Assembly (NCBI RefSeq): GCF_018406645.1
Contig: NZ_AP024546.1
Location: 124,001-188,000, forward strand
Source: Lysobacter helvus
GTDB lineage: Bacteria > Pseudomonadota > Gammaproteobacteria > Xanthomonadales > Xanthomonadaceae
Direction of reading: 5' to 3'
Length of the DNA stretch: 64,000 nucleotides
The position numbers and the translations under genes were made by a program. Positions 28,356 to 37,593 of this stretch are shown in pieces. The first letter of the stretch is position 1; every line of letters begins with the position of its first letter. Below the pieces are notes generated by a model that was not told the origin of the DNA, made no database searches, and was given only the letters and a program-made list of their open reading frames with translations.

Positions 28356-29588
28356 ATGCGAGCTCAGCTCACCAAGCGCCTTATTCAGTCATCCCAGCCC
28401 CAAGAGCGCCCCTATGAGCTCAGGGACACTCAAGTACGAGGGTTGCTGTTGCGGGTGCAGCCTTCGGGGCACAAGGCTTGGATCATCGAGTGGACCCGGG
28501 GTAAGCGACGGACCCTCGGGGCACTGGGTCACCTGACACTCGATCAGGCGCGCGCACACGCGTCCCAGGCGATGGCGGAGCACATCCAGCGTGGGCTACC
28601 TAGCATCGCGAGGCAGGAACGCGCCAGGTGCTCACTGGCTGGCTTCTTGAGCGATCGCTACGCGCCGTGGGCAGTCTCCCACCTGCGACGAGGTCAGCAG
28701 TGGGTTGATCGAATCGAAGCTGCGTTTTCTGACGCCCTGCCCCGCGATCTCTCGGAAATCAACGCAGCGTGGGTCGACCAGTGGTGGCTTAAGCGGATCG
28801 CTGCCGTGTCCCGAGCAACTGCATCTCGTGATCTGGCATGCCTACGCGCGGCCATGAACAAGGCCACAAAATGGGGCGTGCTTGATCAAAATCCCCTTTC
28901 TGATCTGCAAATTCGCCCTGTCGAATCACGCCGGGTTGTTCGATTTCTCAACCAGTCCGAAGAACGGATGCTGCGCCAAGCACTAGCTGATCGAGATGCT
29001 GCAATGATCGCATCCCGCGAGTCCGGTAACAGCTGGCGAATTGCACGTAGCAAGCCGCTATTGCCCGTAATTGACTCGGACGGTTTTGGAGATCATCTGA
29101 CGCCCGTAGTGCTACTGGCGATGAACACGGGCCTGCGTCGAGGAGAGCTACTGTCGTTGAACTGGACGGACGTTGATTTCGATGCGCGCATTCTGACGGT
29201 TCGCTCTGAGAATGCGAAGAACGGTCGACAACGCCATATCCCGCTCAATGCCGAAGCCACCGGCGTGCTTCGGTCCTGGGTTAGACGATCCACCGGCGCG
29301 GGCGTGTTTGACATCGCTGACATCAAAACCGCCTGGAATTCGCTAATTCAGTCCGCAGGCCTGGAAAAGTTTCGATTCCACGACTTGCGACATCACTTCG
29401 CTAGCAAACTGGTAATGGCTGGCGTGGACTTAAACACCGTGCGCGAGTTGCTAGGCCACTCCGACATCAAGATGACGTTGCGCTACTCACACCTTGGACC
29501 AGACCACCTTGCTGCGGCAGTGGCGAAGCTCAGTTGTGCCTCGCTTGCGGCTAAGCATTCACATCGAAATCAGAACCGAAACGCATAG
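28356..29588 (+). CDS. int: Tyrosine-recombinase integrase of the genomic island
   Basis: 410 residues with a DUF4102-like N-terminal arm-binding region (VRGLLLRVQPSGHKAWIIEW), a core-binding SAM-like domain (about 95-185) and the C-terminal catalytic domain. Active-site residues: Arg in NTGLRRGE (about 261), Lys in the beta-hairpin ENAKNGRQR, HDLRHHF (HxxR, about 341), His in LLGHSD, and nucleophile Tyr in LRYSHL (about 376). Placed just inside attL, it should catalyse integration at tRNA-Ala. The last 19 bp overlap the convergent next gene. Confidence 0.96.
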   Translation: MRAQLTKRLIQSSQPQERPYELRDTQVRGLLLRVQPSGHKAWIIEWTRGKRRTLGALGHLTLDQARAHASQAMAEHIQRGLPSIARQERARCSLAGFLSDRYAPWAVSHLRRGQQWVDRIEAAFSDALPRDLSEINAAWVDQWWLKRIAAVSRATASRDLACLRAAMNKATKWGVLDQNPLSDLQIRPVESRRVVRFLNQSEERMLRQALADRDAAMIASRESGNSWRIARSKPLLPVIDSDGFGDHLTPVVLLAMNTGLRRGELLSLNWTDVDFDARILTVRSENAKNGRQRHIPLNAEATGVLRSWVRRSTGAGVFDIADIKTAWNSLIQSAGLEKFRFHDLRHHFASKLVMAGVDLNTVRELLGHSDIKMTLRYSHLGPDHLAAAVAKLSCASLAAKHSHRNQNRNA

Positions 29589-30319
29589 CCGATTTCCGGT
29601 CCGTGTAAGTTGATGCTCAGCGAGTTGTCTTGGGTCCGCTTGAAGCCAACGTCCAAATACCGGTAACCGAACACCCAAGCGCCATTGCTCATGTTGTACT
29701 GGGCCACCCCGCTTGCGTTCCAGGTCCCGTCGGTGTCGCCGAACGAACCATCCCCGCGTAGCGTGATCGACCACCGATCCGAAAGCGCCCATGTGTAACG
29801 CGCGCCGAGCATGAAGTCTGTATAGGTTTCGCCGACATGGACCGAAGCAGGCGCGAAGGCCGGGTCGTTGGGGATGAATACCGTGGTGTAGTCGAGATCG
29901 ATGAAGCGACCGCCAGCGAAGAGGTTCCAGCCGCGTCCGCGTTCGGGGCCAGGCGACCACACACCCGCAACCTCAAGTAGCCGTGTGTCTAGGTCGGTCT
30001 CTGTGTGTAGAAAACGACGGTCGTCGCCCGATGACAGTCCGAGATAGGTGAAGTCGGCGAACAGCCCCCAATCGTCGCCTTCGCCCTCAGCGTGCACCTG
30101 GAAGGCGCCATCGAACTGGTCGAGCACGTCGTCAAATCGCGACTCGTTGCTGATGCTTACCGGGGGCGTCGTTCGGTCGAGGTCCGTTTTGACGTTGATA
30201 CCCCAGATGTAAGGGGCGATGGCCCAGTCCCATCCACTGGACGGCGATGCCTGTGCCAAACCGCTTGCGAGGGTTAGGGTCGTGAGTGCGGCAACGCGAA
30301 GCGACCAATTCGGAGCCAT
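29570..30319 (-). CDS. Outer-membrane beta-barrel-like protein
   Basis: 249 residues from ATG 30319 (MAPNWSLRVAAL) with AAGGA upstream. Sec signal peptide ending near LAQA, then alternating amphipathic strands (WDWAIAPYIWGINVKTDL, WGLFADFTYLGLSS, WNLFAGGRFIDLDYT, FMLGARYTW, WVFGYRYLDVGF), ending in IGYAFRF with a terminal Phe as expected for Bam-dependent barrels. Island cargo; its 3' end overlaps the integrase stop. The ligand is unknown. Confidence 0.78.
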   Translation of the reverse strand: MAPNWSLRVAALTTLTLASGLAQASPSSGWDWAIAPYIWGINVKTDLDRTTPPVSISNESRFDDVLDQFDGAFQVHAEGEGDDWGLFADFTYLGLSSGDDRRFLHTETDLDTRLLEVAGVWSPGPERGRGWNLFAGGRFIDLDYTTVFIPNDPAFAPASVHVGETYTDFMLGARYTWALSDRWSITLRGDGSFGDTDGTWNASGVAQYNMSNGAWVFGYRYLDVGFKRTQDNSLSINLHGPEIGYAFRF

Positions 30320-30367
30320 GTGGGAATGTTCCTTAGGTAGGCGGCGACGGATGCTGGTGTGTGTCAA

Positions 30368-30946
30368 TTACTCAGGAGCACCACCAGCGCGGAATGGGAA
30401 CTGCGTAAACATGTCCCGCACAGCCGTATCTATTGCAGCCGAGCGGTTATTCCTTGCCTTGTCGGTGATGCGGCCGGTGGTGACCCCCTCCCAAACAAGC
30501 TGCTTGCGTCTGGCATCGACAATGTCAATGTTCAACGTGCCCTCGTCGTACTGGTCCACGTACGGCTCGTAATAGCCGCCCCAGAAGCCGTAGTAGCCAG
30601 GCCACCCGTAACCGTAGTAGCCGCCCCAGTAGGGCATCGGCCCGGGGTGCACGCGCGTCTGTTGCGTGACGCTGGCCTTGAAGTTCACGAGCAAATCTGG
30701 CGCCGACTCGTTGTATCGATAGCCGCGGGCTTCAAGTTCGCGGCGCGTCGAGTCTTTCAGCTGCCTGGTCATCAGTGATTCGTAATCGGCGTCGTCGGTG
30801 CCGACCTTGTCGAAGAACGCGAAGCTGCGGTACTGCGCAAAATTCACAGTCTTGTCGTAGTCCGCACGAGTCTCGGGCGTGCTGACGCAGCTAACTAAGG
30901 CGACAAGGGCAACTAGGCTGCAAAGCCAACGGATGGCACGTCGCAT
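30368..30946 (-). CDS. DUF4136-type lipoprotein
   Basis: 192 residues with a signal peptide and lipobox ALVSC. The DYDKTVNFAQYRSFAFFD start and the LVWEGVTTGRITDKARNNRSAAIDTAVRDMFTQFP end are characteristic of DUF4136. A Gly/Tyr/Trp-rich stretch (about 105-127) is unusual. It is probably cotranscribed with the barrel protein 48 bp downstream, giving an envelope pair of unknown role. Confidence 0.85.
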   Translation of the reverse strand: MRRAIRWLCSLVALVALVSCVSTPETRADYDKTVNFAQYRSFAFFDKVGTDDADYESLMTRQLKDSTRRELEARGYRYNESAPDLLVNFKASVTQQTRVHPGPMPYWGGYYGYGWPGYYGFWGGYYEPYVDQYDEGTLNIDIVDARRKQLVWEGVTTGRITDKARNNRSAAIDTAVRDMFTQFPFRAGGAPE

Positions 30947-31119
30947 AGAACCTCCTCGCGGGGCCCATCATTAAGGCTCATGAACGGTTCAACCGCCGCC
31001 CGAATCAGCCTCCGCGACGCAACCTTACTCTTCCAGACGCTCCGCGCCAGTGACCAAAGGGACCGCCTGGCAGGTCCCGTCGAGGGACTGCTCGCTGCCC
31101 TTCGCATCACCTTTGGAAG

Positions 31120-32304
31120 CTATGCGGACTGGTGAGCACTTCGCCGCCCGTTGCCTATCCGGGGGCGTTTTGGCGGCCCCAAGGGAGCGGGAGGAATTCC
31201 TGCTGCGCGGCACGCTGCGGGCAGGCTCCCAAAGCGACGATAGAACCACTTGTAGTTGGGTACGTAAGGAGAGGCTCTAACCAACCGCACGGTGATCTTT
31301 CCTTCGGCTCGATATATGGCGCGCAAGACATCTAGATACTGCTCCTCAGTGGGCCTCTTGGGCCTGCTCGCTTTGATCTTCTGAGCTTCATCGAACATCC
31401 TGCGACTGATTACAGGTTTCGCAAACGGCGCGTCCCCGCGCACCCACTCTTCCGGGGGGTTGCGGATCGGCGACGCGCCGAGCGGTCGAGTCGTTCGGTT
31501 GTACCAGGTGACGCCGACATACACCTCGTTTCTCAGAATGCGGACGATATGTAACGTCTCCCATCGAGCACCTCGTCTTGTGGTGATGCCACGTGAGTTC
31601 AGGTGTCGCGAGATTGCAAGCTCTCCCATTCTCTCTTTGACGTAAAGGTAGAAGATCAGTCTCACTACAGCGACCTCCCAACCTTTGCCGGCCGTCAGAA
31701 CCACTCGATCGCTGTTCAGAGCCTTATGCTGTCCAATCCGCAGGAGTCCGCGATCTTCGACTCCATCTCCCAACAGTTTCCGAGCCATGCCAAAGTTCGT
31801 CACCCCGCCTGTGAAAAATCCCATCTGCGCAACACGAGATTGGCCGGCTCTCACCTTTACTGCCAGCTCGCGACTGAACTCTGCGGCCATGCTTCGCTTA
31901 ATGGATTTCAGGACGGCAGCCATTGGGCCGGTCATATCAGGAAATAGCTCCGCGCAATAAACAACAGGTGCACCCGCGCGAGTGCACAAAAACTCGTAGT
32001 GCGCGCTTTCGTCGGGATTCTGGAACCTGCCCCACCGACTAACATCGTAGACGAGTATTGCGTTGAAACCGCGCGGCTCGATGTGCACATCGCGCATTAG
32101 GGCCTGTAGTCCGGTACGACCGCGAATGCGCAATCCACTCTTGCCATCATCCCGATAGGTTCGAACAACCTGCATACCATGCGAATCAGCGAAGCGAGCT
32201 ATAGCCGCCTCCTGGTTGGCCGTTGAATACTTCTGCATGTCGGTGGACATGCGGACGTACTGTGCGACCGGGATTGGGCTGGGTGGCGGCGTGTCGCTAC
32301 TCAT
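31120..32304 (-). CDS. Large serine recombinase A (394 aa)
   Basis: N-terminal resolvase domain with catalytic Ser20 (YVRMST) and partner residues in VYDVSRWGRFQNPDES. A Recombinase (PF07508-type) domain follows at about 165-310 (FGMARKLL ... ILRNEVYVGVTWYNRTTRPLG). There is no CxxC zinc ribbon. Instead the tail (about 325-375, EEQYLDVLRAIYRAEGKIT ... YRRFGSLPAACRAAG) looks like the homing-endonuclease-associated (HNH_repeat) DNA-binding repeat. Same strand as recombinase B, 64 bp downstream of it. One of three related genes in a row. Confidence 0.88.
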   Translation of the reverse strand: MSSDTPPPSPIPVAQYVRMSTDMQKYSTANQEAAIARFADSHGMQVVRTYRDDGKSGLRIRGRTGLQALMRDVHIEPRGFNAILVYDVSRWGRFQNPDESAHYEFLCTRAGAPVVYCAELFPDMTGPMAAVLKSIKRSMAAEFSRELAVKVRAGQSRVAQMGFFTGGVTNFGMARKLLGDGVEDRGLLRIGQHKALNSDRVVLTAGKGWEVAVVRLIFYLYVKERMGELAISRHLNSRGITTRRGARWETLHIVRILRNEVYVGVTWYNRTTRPLGASPIRNPPEEWVRGDAPFAKPVISRRMFDEAQKIKASRPKRPTEEQYLDVLRAIYRAEGKITVRLVRASPYVPNYKWFYRRFGSLPAACRAAGIPPAPLGPPKRPRIGNGRRSAHQSA

Positions 32305-32368
32305 GCGTTCGACCCTAACAGCAAATCCGCGTCAGTCTCGTAGATTTAGAGGGACTTGCCCTAAAGGG

Positions 32369-34015
32369 CTAGGGAAAAGCACCTACATCTTTTACGACCG
32401 TCCGCTCGGCCGAGTGCAGATTGCGCGTACGGCGAGCTTCCGACTGGCGCAACATGCGCGTAACCCCACAGATTTTCGAACTTCCACTTGATTCGAGCCT
32501 GTATATGACATCGGCTGGAGATGCGCACCTACATTGCTCCAACCAATTACCGGTTACCGCTCCTTTCGAATTCACAAAGCCGTTGCGATCCTCTTCTCTG
32601 GGGATGACGAAATAGTCGAGAATCTCAGCCTTGTCATTCACCCGCGCAAATATGCCCAAATCCGCATCCACCAATTTGTCGGGACGAAGGGTCCAGCCAA
32701 AGGAGTCATGAGAAACTTGAGGGTGAGCTACGCGCACCGAGATCGTGAGCGAGTCTTCGATGCAGGCTCGCCTAGTGGAGGTATGGCAGTAGAAAGTCCG
32801 TCCACTTTCCCTGTAATGTTCTGCTAGCCAGTCGAGAATTTGAACTTTAATTGCTTGCCGCTGTTTGCGACGGCGCCCAGACGTAGCCGTGCGCCTGCAA
32901 ATCGGAACGTTGGCAGCACTGCACGCATCGGCAACCGATCCAAAGCACTCAATAAATCGCAGGGCCGCCGGCCCTCCGCGACGGTGTAACGCTGCAACAT
33001 TGAACCGTCCGAACTCGGCAGCTTCGCTGCGAACTAGACGTATAAGGTCCGAGCGCGACCACTTCCGACGTGGCAATCGGTCTCCAACTAGTAGCTGGGC
33101 GGCATCGAAGTCTAGTTGCGAAACAACCGGCGTGAAGCTGTTCGGCACCCGAATGCGTTGATCCTTCCGCACGTAGCGGGAAGCTGACTTGAGTTTCTGA
33201 GTGTGAAGTCCGAACACATTGGTTCCAACGTATTGCTCGCGCCGCAAGACGGTGCGAATAGCATCCGCTCGCCACGGGATCAGCCCGATTTGACTTGGGT
33301 AACAGCTCCAATTGAGTTGCAAAGCGATGTCTGCCTCCTTCATCTTGCAATGGACAAAGAGATGAAAAATCAGACGAACCAAGCCACAGTCAAATGCGTC
33401 TCCTGGTTCTAGCTCAACGTGGTCATCTGCGCGCGACTTCCGCTCGCCAGGCGGCAGCTCTCGGCGCACGCGACCGTCTGGTGACACCTGGACGCGCTTT
33501 AGTCCAAATCCGGCCGGCCCGCCAGTGTGAAAACCTCGTCTAGCCAACGCTTGGAGCGAGGAGTACACCTTCCCGCTCAACTCTTTGCTGTATTCAGCGG
33601 CCATGGCCCTCTTTATGCTCTTGACCACTGCGGCCATGGGGCCAGGGACGCAATCAAACGACTCCGCGCAATAGTGGACATTGACGCCTGCGCGTCGGCA
33701 CAGAAACTCGTAGAAGGCGCTCTCGTCTACGTCTTGAAACCGCCCCCAGCGGCTAACATCAAACACGACGATTGCCTTGAAACACCTAGATGCGTCGTGC
33801 ACCTCGGTTAGCAACCTCTGCAACGCTGGACGACCACGAAGCGTCAGCCCGCTTCTACCGCTATCTTCGTACGTACAGACAACTTCCATACCGTTTGCAC
33901 GCGCGTACTGACCAATAGCCTCTCGCTGATTGGTCGTGGAGTACCGTTGGTGCTCGGCGGACATACGCAAGTACTGAGCAACCGGCACTAAGTTCGCATC
34001 CGTCGGCTGGGACAT
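32369..34015 (-). CDS. Large serine recombinase B (548 aa)
   Basis: Resolvase domain with Ser19 (YLRMSAEHQRYSTTNQ) and FDVSRWGRFQDVDES, a Recombinase domain (about 190-315), then a FGSVADACSAA repeat like recombinases A and C. An extra C-terminal domain (about 405-510) contains RRACIEDSLTISVR and AEILDYFVIPREE and is shared only with C. Divergent from C across 129 bp. Codon use is markedly less GC-rich than the chromosome. Confidence 0.88.
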   Translation of the reverse strand: MSQPTDANLVPVAQYLRMSAEHQRYSTTNQREAIGQYARANGMEVVCTYEDSGRSGLTLRGRPALQRLLTEVHDASRCFKAIVVFDVSRWGRFQDVDESAFYEFLCRRAGVNVHYCAESFDCVPGPMAAVVKSIKRAMAAEYSKELSGKVYSSLQALARRGFHTGGPAGFGLKRVQVSPDGRVRRELPPGERKSRADDHVELEPGDAFDCGLVRLIFHLFVHCKMKEADIALQLNWSCYPSQIGLIPWRADAIRTVLRREQYVGTNVFGLHTQKLKSASRYVRKDQRIRVPNSFTPVVSQLDFDAAQLLVGDRLPRRKWSRSDLIRLVRSEAAEFGRFNVAALHRRGGPAALRFIECFGSVADACSAANVPICRRTATSGRRRKQRQAIKVQILDWLAEHYRESGRTFYCHTSTRRACIEDSLTISVRVAHPQVSHDSFGWTLRPDKLVDADLGIFARVNDKAEILDYFVIPREEDRNGFVNSKGAVTGNWLEQCRCASPADVIYRLESSGSSKICGVTRMLRQSEARRTRNLHSAERTVVKDVGAFP

Positions 34016-34050
34016 GGCACGAATCTGTGCGCGCGCCTTGCGATTTGTAA

Positions 34051-34110
34051 GTCACCCGGCTGGGCGAGGCTGCGCTCGCCAGCGCTGCGAGTTGCGCCCG
34101 CACGGGTGAC
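34051..34110. repeat. Inverted repeat between divergent recombinases B and C
   Basis: GTCACCCG at 34051-34058 is the exact inverse of CGGGTGAC at 34103-34110; the interior is rich in GCGCTCG-type sequence. It could be an operator, a recombination site or a hairpin. Position is the only functional clue. Confidence 0.45.
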
Positions 34111-34144
34111 TGTGCAATGGGTGGAGATGGAGGAAAAGGCCCCT

Positions 34145-35788
34145 ATGCCCGATTCTAGAGCCGCCCCGATTCCCGTCGCGCAGTACCTCCGTATGTCGAC
34201 GGAGCATCAGCGCTATTCAACAACCAACCAACGATTAGAGATCAATCGATATGCTGCGACGCACGGCATGCGAGTCGTGGTTACGTACGAGGATTCGGGC
34301 AAGAGCGGATTGACTCTTTGGGGACGCCCCGGACTTCAAGCGATGCTGGACGACGTATTGAGCATGCGTCGCGCTTTCCAGGCGATTCTGGTCTTCGACG
34401 TGAGTCGTTGGGGCCGCTTCCAAGACGTGGATGAAAGTGCGTATTACGAGTTCGTTTGTAGACGGGCCGGCGTACCCGTCCTGTATTGCGCCGAGCCATT
34501 TGCTGACGTGCCTGGGCCGATGGCAGTCGTAATAAAGAGCGTCAAACGCGCAATGGCAGCAGAGTACAGCCGCGAACTGGGTGCGAAGGTGTTCGCGGGC
34601 CAGAGCCTGCTGGCGGGCCGAGGCTTTCACATGGGCGGATTTCCCAGCTTCGGCCTTAAACGCGTTCTGGTGTCAGAGACCGGAGAGGTCAAGGGAGAGT
34701 TGGGCAGGCGTCAGCGCAAGTCGATCCAAACGGATCGCGTGCTGCTCGCTCTAGGGGATCCCCTCGATTGCGGATTGATCAGGTTGATTTTTTACCTGTT
34801 TGTCGAAAGGCGAATGTCTGAGGCAGACATTGCAAGGCAGCTCAATTGGGGTGGGTACCCGAGCCGCACAGGAATGCTCCCTTGGCGCGGTGAAATGATT
34901 CGCTCGATTCTGCGAAATGAGCGGTACACCGGAACTACTTTGTACGCGAGGCGCTCGTGCAGCTTAAAGACGCCGTGGCATGAGAATCCGCCAGAAAGGT
35001 GGGTTCGTGCAGAGGATGCATTTCCGGCGGTCGTGTCCCGAGATACTTTTGAGAAAGCCAGAGTTAACTTGGAGGCGCGGCAACGGCACTACTGGTCAGA
35101 TGATGAATTGCTCGACGTTGTCCGCCGAGTTCACGCAAAGCACGGGGATGTAACGCCCGCGTTGATGATGAAGGAACCAGGAGCACCTCAGACTACGCTT
35201 TTTATCTTTCATTTCGGTTCAATGGCGGACGCCTGTGAAGCGGCTGGAGTTCGTCCAAATGCCAAACAATGCTCACGACGTAACATCATTCACCGGCGCA
35301 GAACGACGAAGCTTCTGCTGCTCAAAGAACTGGCAGACCACTACGCCAACATGGGCGTGGGCTTCTACTGGCATCCCCAAACACGTCGCGCTTGCGTAGA
35401 GGGCGGGCTCACCCTGTCCGTGAGGAGCACGCAGGCTTATCGCACGACAAACGGCCAACCGTTTTGGCTCATTTCCCCAGACCGGCGCGTTGCCCCCGAC
35501 GTTAGTCTTGTGGCACGGCTCGCGTGCGAAGGGGACGTCATCCTGGATTATTTTGTTATTCCTGGCGACGAGATGCGAACCGGCTACGTAAATAAGGAAG
35601 GAGGTGCCGTAAGAACATGGGTGAACCCATATCGTCTTCAATCCATGAATGACGTGATGCGCCGCCTTGAGATGTTGCGATTGTCGCATCCACCATGCAT
35701 GCCTCGACTTATGACCCATCTCTCGAAACGCAGGCGCAAGGCCCAGGGCATCCGAAAGCGCGACGAGTACACGAGCAAATCGCTATGA
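34145..35788 (+). CDS. Large serine recombinase C (547 aa)
   Basis: Start chosen at ATG 34145 (MPDSRAAP) with AAGG six bases upstream; 34127 is possible. Resolvase domain with Ser18 (YLRMSTEHQ), FDVSRWGRFQDVDES, a Recombinase domain (ILRNERYTGTTLYARRS), the FGSMADACEAAG repeat, and the same C-terminal domain as B (RRACVEGGLTLSVR, VILDYFVIPGDE). With this start B and C have almost identical lengths, consistent with an old duplication. No zinc ribbon is visible. Confidence 0.87.
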   Translation: MPDSRAAPIPVAQYLRMSTEHQRYSTTNQRLEINRYAATHGMRVVVTYEDSGKSGLTLWGRPGLQAMLDDVLSMRRAFQAILVFDVSRWGRFQDVDESAYYEFVCRRAGVPVLYCAEPFADVPGPMAVVIKSVKRAMAAEYSRELGAKVFAGQSLLAGRGFHMGGFPSFGLKRVLVSETGEVKGELGRRQRKSIQTDRVLLALGDPLDCGLIRLIFYLFVERRMSEADIARQLNWGGYPSRTGMLPWRGEMIRSILRNERYTGTTLYARRSCSLKTPWHENPPERWVRAEDAFPAVVSRDTFEKARVNLEARQRHYWSDDELLDVVRRVHAKHGDVTPALMMKEPGAPQTTLFIFHFGSMADACEAAGVRPNAKQCSRRNIIHRRRTTKLLLLKELADHYANMGVGFYWHPQTRRACVEGGLTLSVRSTQAYRTTNGQPFWLISPDRRVAPDVSLVARLACEGDVILDYFVIPGDEMRTGYVNKEGGAVRTWVNPYRLQSMNDVMRRLEMLRLSHPPCMPRLMTHLSKRRRKAQGIRKRDEYTSKSL

Positions 35789-35837
35789 CGCCCCAACAAC
35801 CCAAGTCAAGGCGACGCGATATGGGTGCTTCTGACGA

Positions 35838-36356
35838 CTAGTCAACGACAATCAAATCTCGCATTCGTCGAAGTAGAAAAATACGCTCTGCTTGTCGTTC
35901 CTCGCAGAATGCCACTAGGCATGCAGCGGGAACTCGCTCCCGACCCAAACGCTCCCGATACTGCATTGGCCTTACTCGTCTTTGAGTCCATCGCGAGCTG
36001 CCATGCTTGCAATACAAGAAACACAATCGCTTCTTTTCTTCAATTGCCGCGCGAATCAATTGTTCCTCTGTGGACTGAAACACGTGCGGAGCCGAATTGA
36101 CCGTATCCGATTTGATGCCACGTCTCGGCAATCCGCCACCGATCCAAAGTCCGAGAAAAGTAGCTACGCCGAAAATCGGCAAATAAAGAGCGCTGTAAAT
36201 CCTGACTCCACCATGGTGTGAGCAAGCCCCCTGCCTTCCTATGGATGGCGACTGCCACCCGTCTCTGCACACCGAGTCAGGTACTAGGTGGGCCAGCACT
36301 AGAAAGCAAGCGAAACCAATGGCGATTCCAGCAGCAGCCCGAATTTTTTGCGTCAT
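35838..36356 (-). CDS. Two-TM protein with WYL-like cytoplasmic domain
   Basis: About 172 residues from ATG 36356 (MTQKIRAAAG); longer starts up to 36410 cannot be excluded. Two TM segments (about residues 7-25 and 54-75), then a C-terminal stretch IRAAIEEKKRLCFLYCKHGSSRWTQRRVRPM followed by ERIFLLRRMRDLIVV, laid out like a short WYL ligand-sensing domain. It lies 26 bp downstream of the HNH nuclease gene on the same strand, so it may sense or relay a signal for it. No exact family is recognised. Confidence 0.55.
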   Translation of the reverse strand: MTQKIRAAAGIAIGFACFLVLAHLVPDSVCRDGWQSPSIGRQGACSHHGGVRIYSALYLPIFGVATFLGLWIGGGLPRRGIKSDTVNSAPHVFQSTEEQLIRAAIEEKKRLCFLYCKHGSSRWTQRRVRPMQYRERLGRERVPAACLVAFCEERQAERIFLLRRMRDLIVVD

Positions 36357-36382
36357 CCCTCGATCTCTAATCGGCTTTCCGT

Positions 36383-37519
36383 TCACCATCCGCATCGACT
36401 GCGATGCCAAGTCAAAGCGTCAACGCTAACCCAGTGGGCGACCTTCGTGGGCGCGAGCAGTGCCCCACCCCGTAACCTCGCGTAATCAGTTCCATCCAGT
36501 TCCGGCGAAACCAGGACGGTCAATGTTTCCGGGTCAATTGCTATCAATCGCAGATCGAACAGCGTGTGTATGTCGGTCCGCAGCAAGAGTCCATTGGACA
36601 CCACGTTGGTGTGCTCGCCCCTGTACGGATGCACGTGAGCCGCTTCCAGGATGGCAATTAACGCGCAGCCAGTAATAGCGCATGAGCCACCGTAAGCATC
36701 GATCAATGCTTTACGGAAAGCTGGCTGTCCTTGCCTGCGGACAATTCCGGCCAAAACCCGCTTCCTCGCATCTTCGACGTTTTTGGCATCAAATGCCCCT
36801 GTGTTCTCCGCTTCCTGCACCGCATCCGCTATCCCAGTCGTCACGGGATTCACGACTTGCCGTACGCCCATCCCGTGACGATTTCCTGCCGTTGCGTCCG
36901 GGAATATCTCCCACACGCCATGCTGTGCCGGGTCGTACAGTTCGAACACGACGCCGGGCCCGTCGCCGATTTTGAACAGTCGGTCGTACTGACTGCCTTG
37001 ATCGGTGCGCCTTGGCTTTGAGTTCTGCGAATAGGAAGTTCTAGACGGTGAGTTGACCGACAAGGCTGCTAGGTCCGCCCCGAGATTTGATTGGACGTAA
37101 TCAGGGAATCTGGCCAAAATCCATGCGAAGGCCTGCTGCGGACTGGCTGTTCCTCCAAGGGCAACTACCGCATCAAGCGCGAGCTTCCAATGCGGCTGCC
37201 CGCCATATCTGTAACTGCCGCCCTGTGGCGCTTCGGCAGTCTGGCCCTGGAGAAGGGCTACGAGGCGCGGCTTCACGCCCTCCCCTACATTGGCCGCAGG
37301 CTTCAAGCCATTGATCCATGGCTGCCCGAGCTCGTCCAAGACAGCCGAAATATTCTGCATCCGGTACTCAAAAGCCTTCTCGGACCTGTTGAACCTATTA
37401 GCTAGCTCCCTGTAGACCTGCCGCTTGGAGTACGCCTCCCCTGCGCCCTCCTTTGCGGCCATGTCTCGATACGCTGCAACCGATGCAGCAAGTTCGTCAT
37501 CACTCCATCCGCTAGCCAT
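36383..37519 (-). CDS. HNH endonuclease with N-terminal DNA-binding-like domain
   Basis: 378 residues, with GGGGGAGAG before ATG. The N-terminal segment (DELAASVAAYRDMAAKEG ... FNRSEKAFEYRMQNISAVL) resembles the domain seen in many McrA-like type IV nucleases. The C-terminal HNH_2-type nuclease (about 265-350) shows FRKALIDAYGGSCAITGC, LEAAHVHPYRG, NVVSNGLLLRTDIHTLFDLRLIAI. This architecture suggests cleavage of foreign or modified DNA. Cotranscribed with the WYL-like membrane protein. Confidence 0.83.
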   Translation of the reverse strand: MASGWSDDELAASVAAYRDMAAKEGAGEAYSKRQVYRELANRFNRSEKAFEYRMQNISAVLDELGQPWINGLKPAANVGEGVKPRLVALLQGQTAEAPQGGSYRYGGQPHWKLALDAVVALGGTASPQQAFAWILARFPDYVQSNLGADLAALSVNSPSRTSYSQNSKPRRTDQGSQYDRLFKIGDGPGVVFELYDPAQHGVWEIFPDATAGNRHGMGVRQVVNPVTTGIADAVQEAENTGAFDAKNVEDARKRVLAGIVRRQGQPAFRKALIDAYGGSCAITGCALIAILEAAHVHPYRGEHTNVVSNGLLLRTDIHTLFDLRLIAIDPETLTVLVSPELDGTDYARLRGGALLAPTKVAHWVSVDALTWHRSRCGW

Positions 37520-37593
37520 GGCTCTCCCCCAAGCGCAAAGCCAGCGCTCAGGTTGCCAGGCCAGAAGATGTCGGACAACAGCGCGGCCATCGG

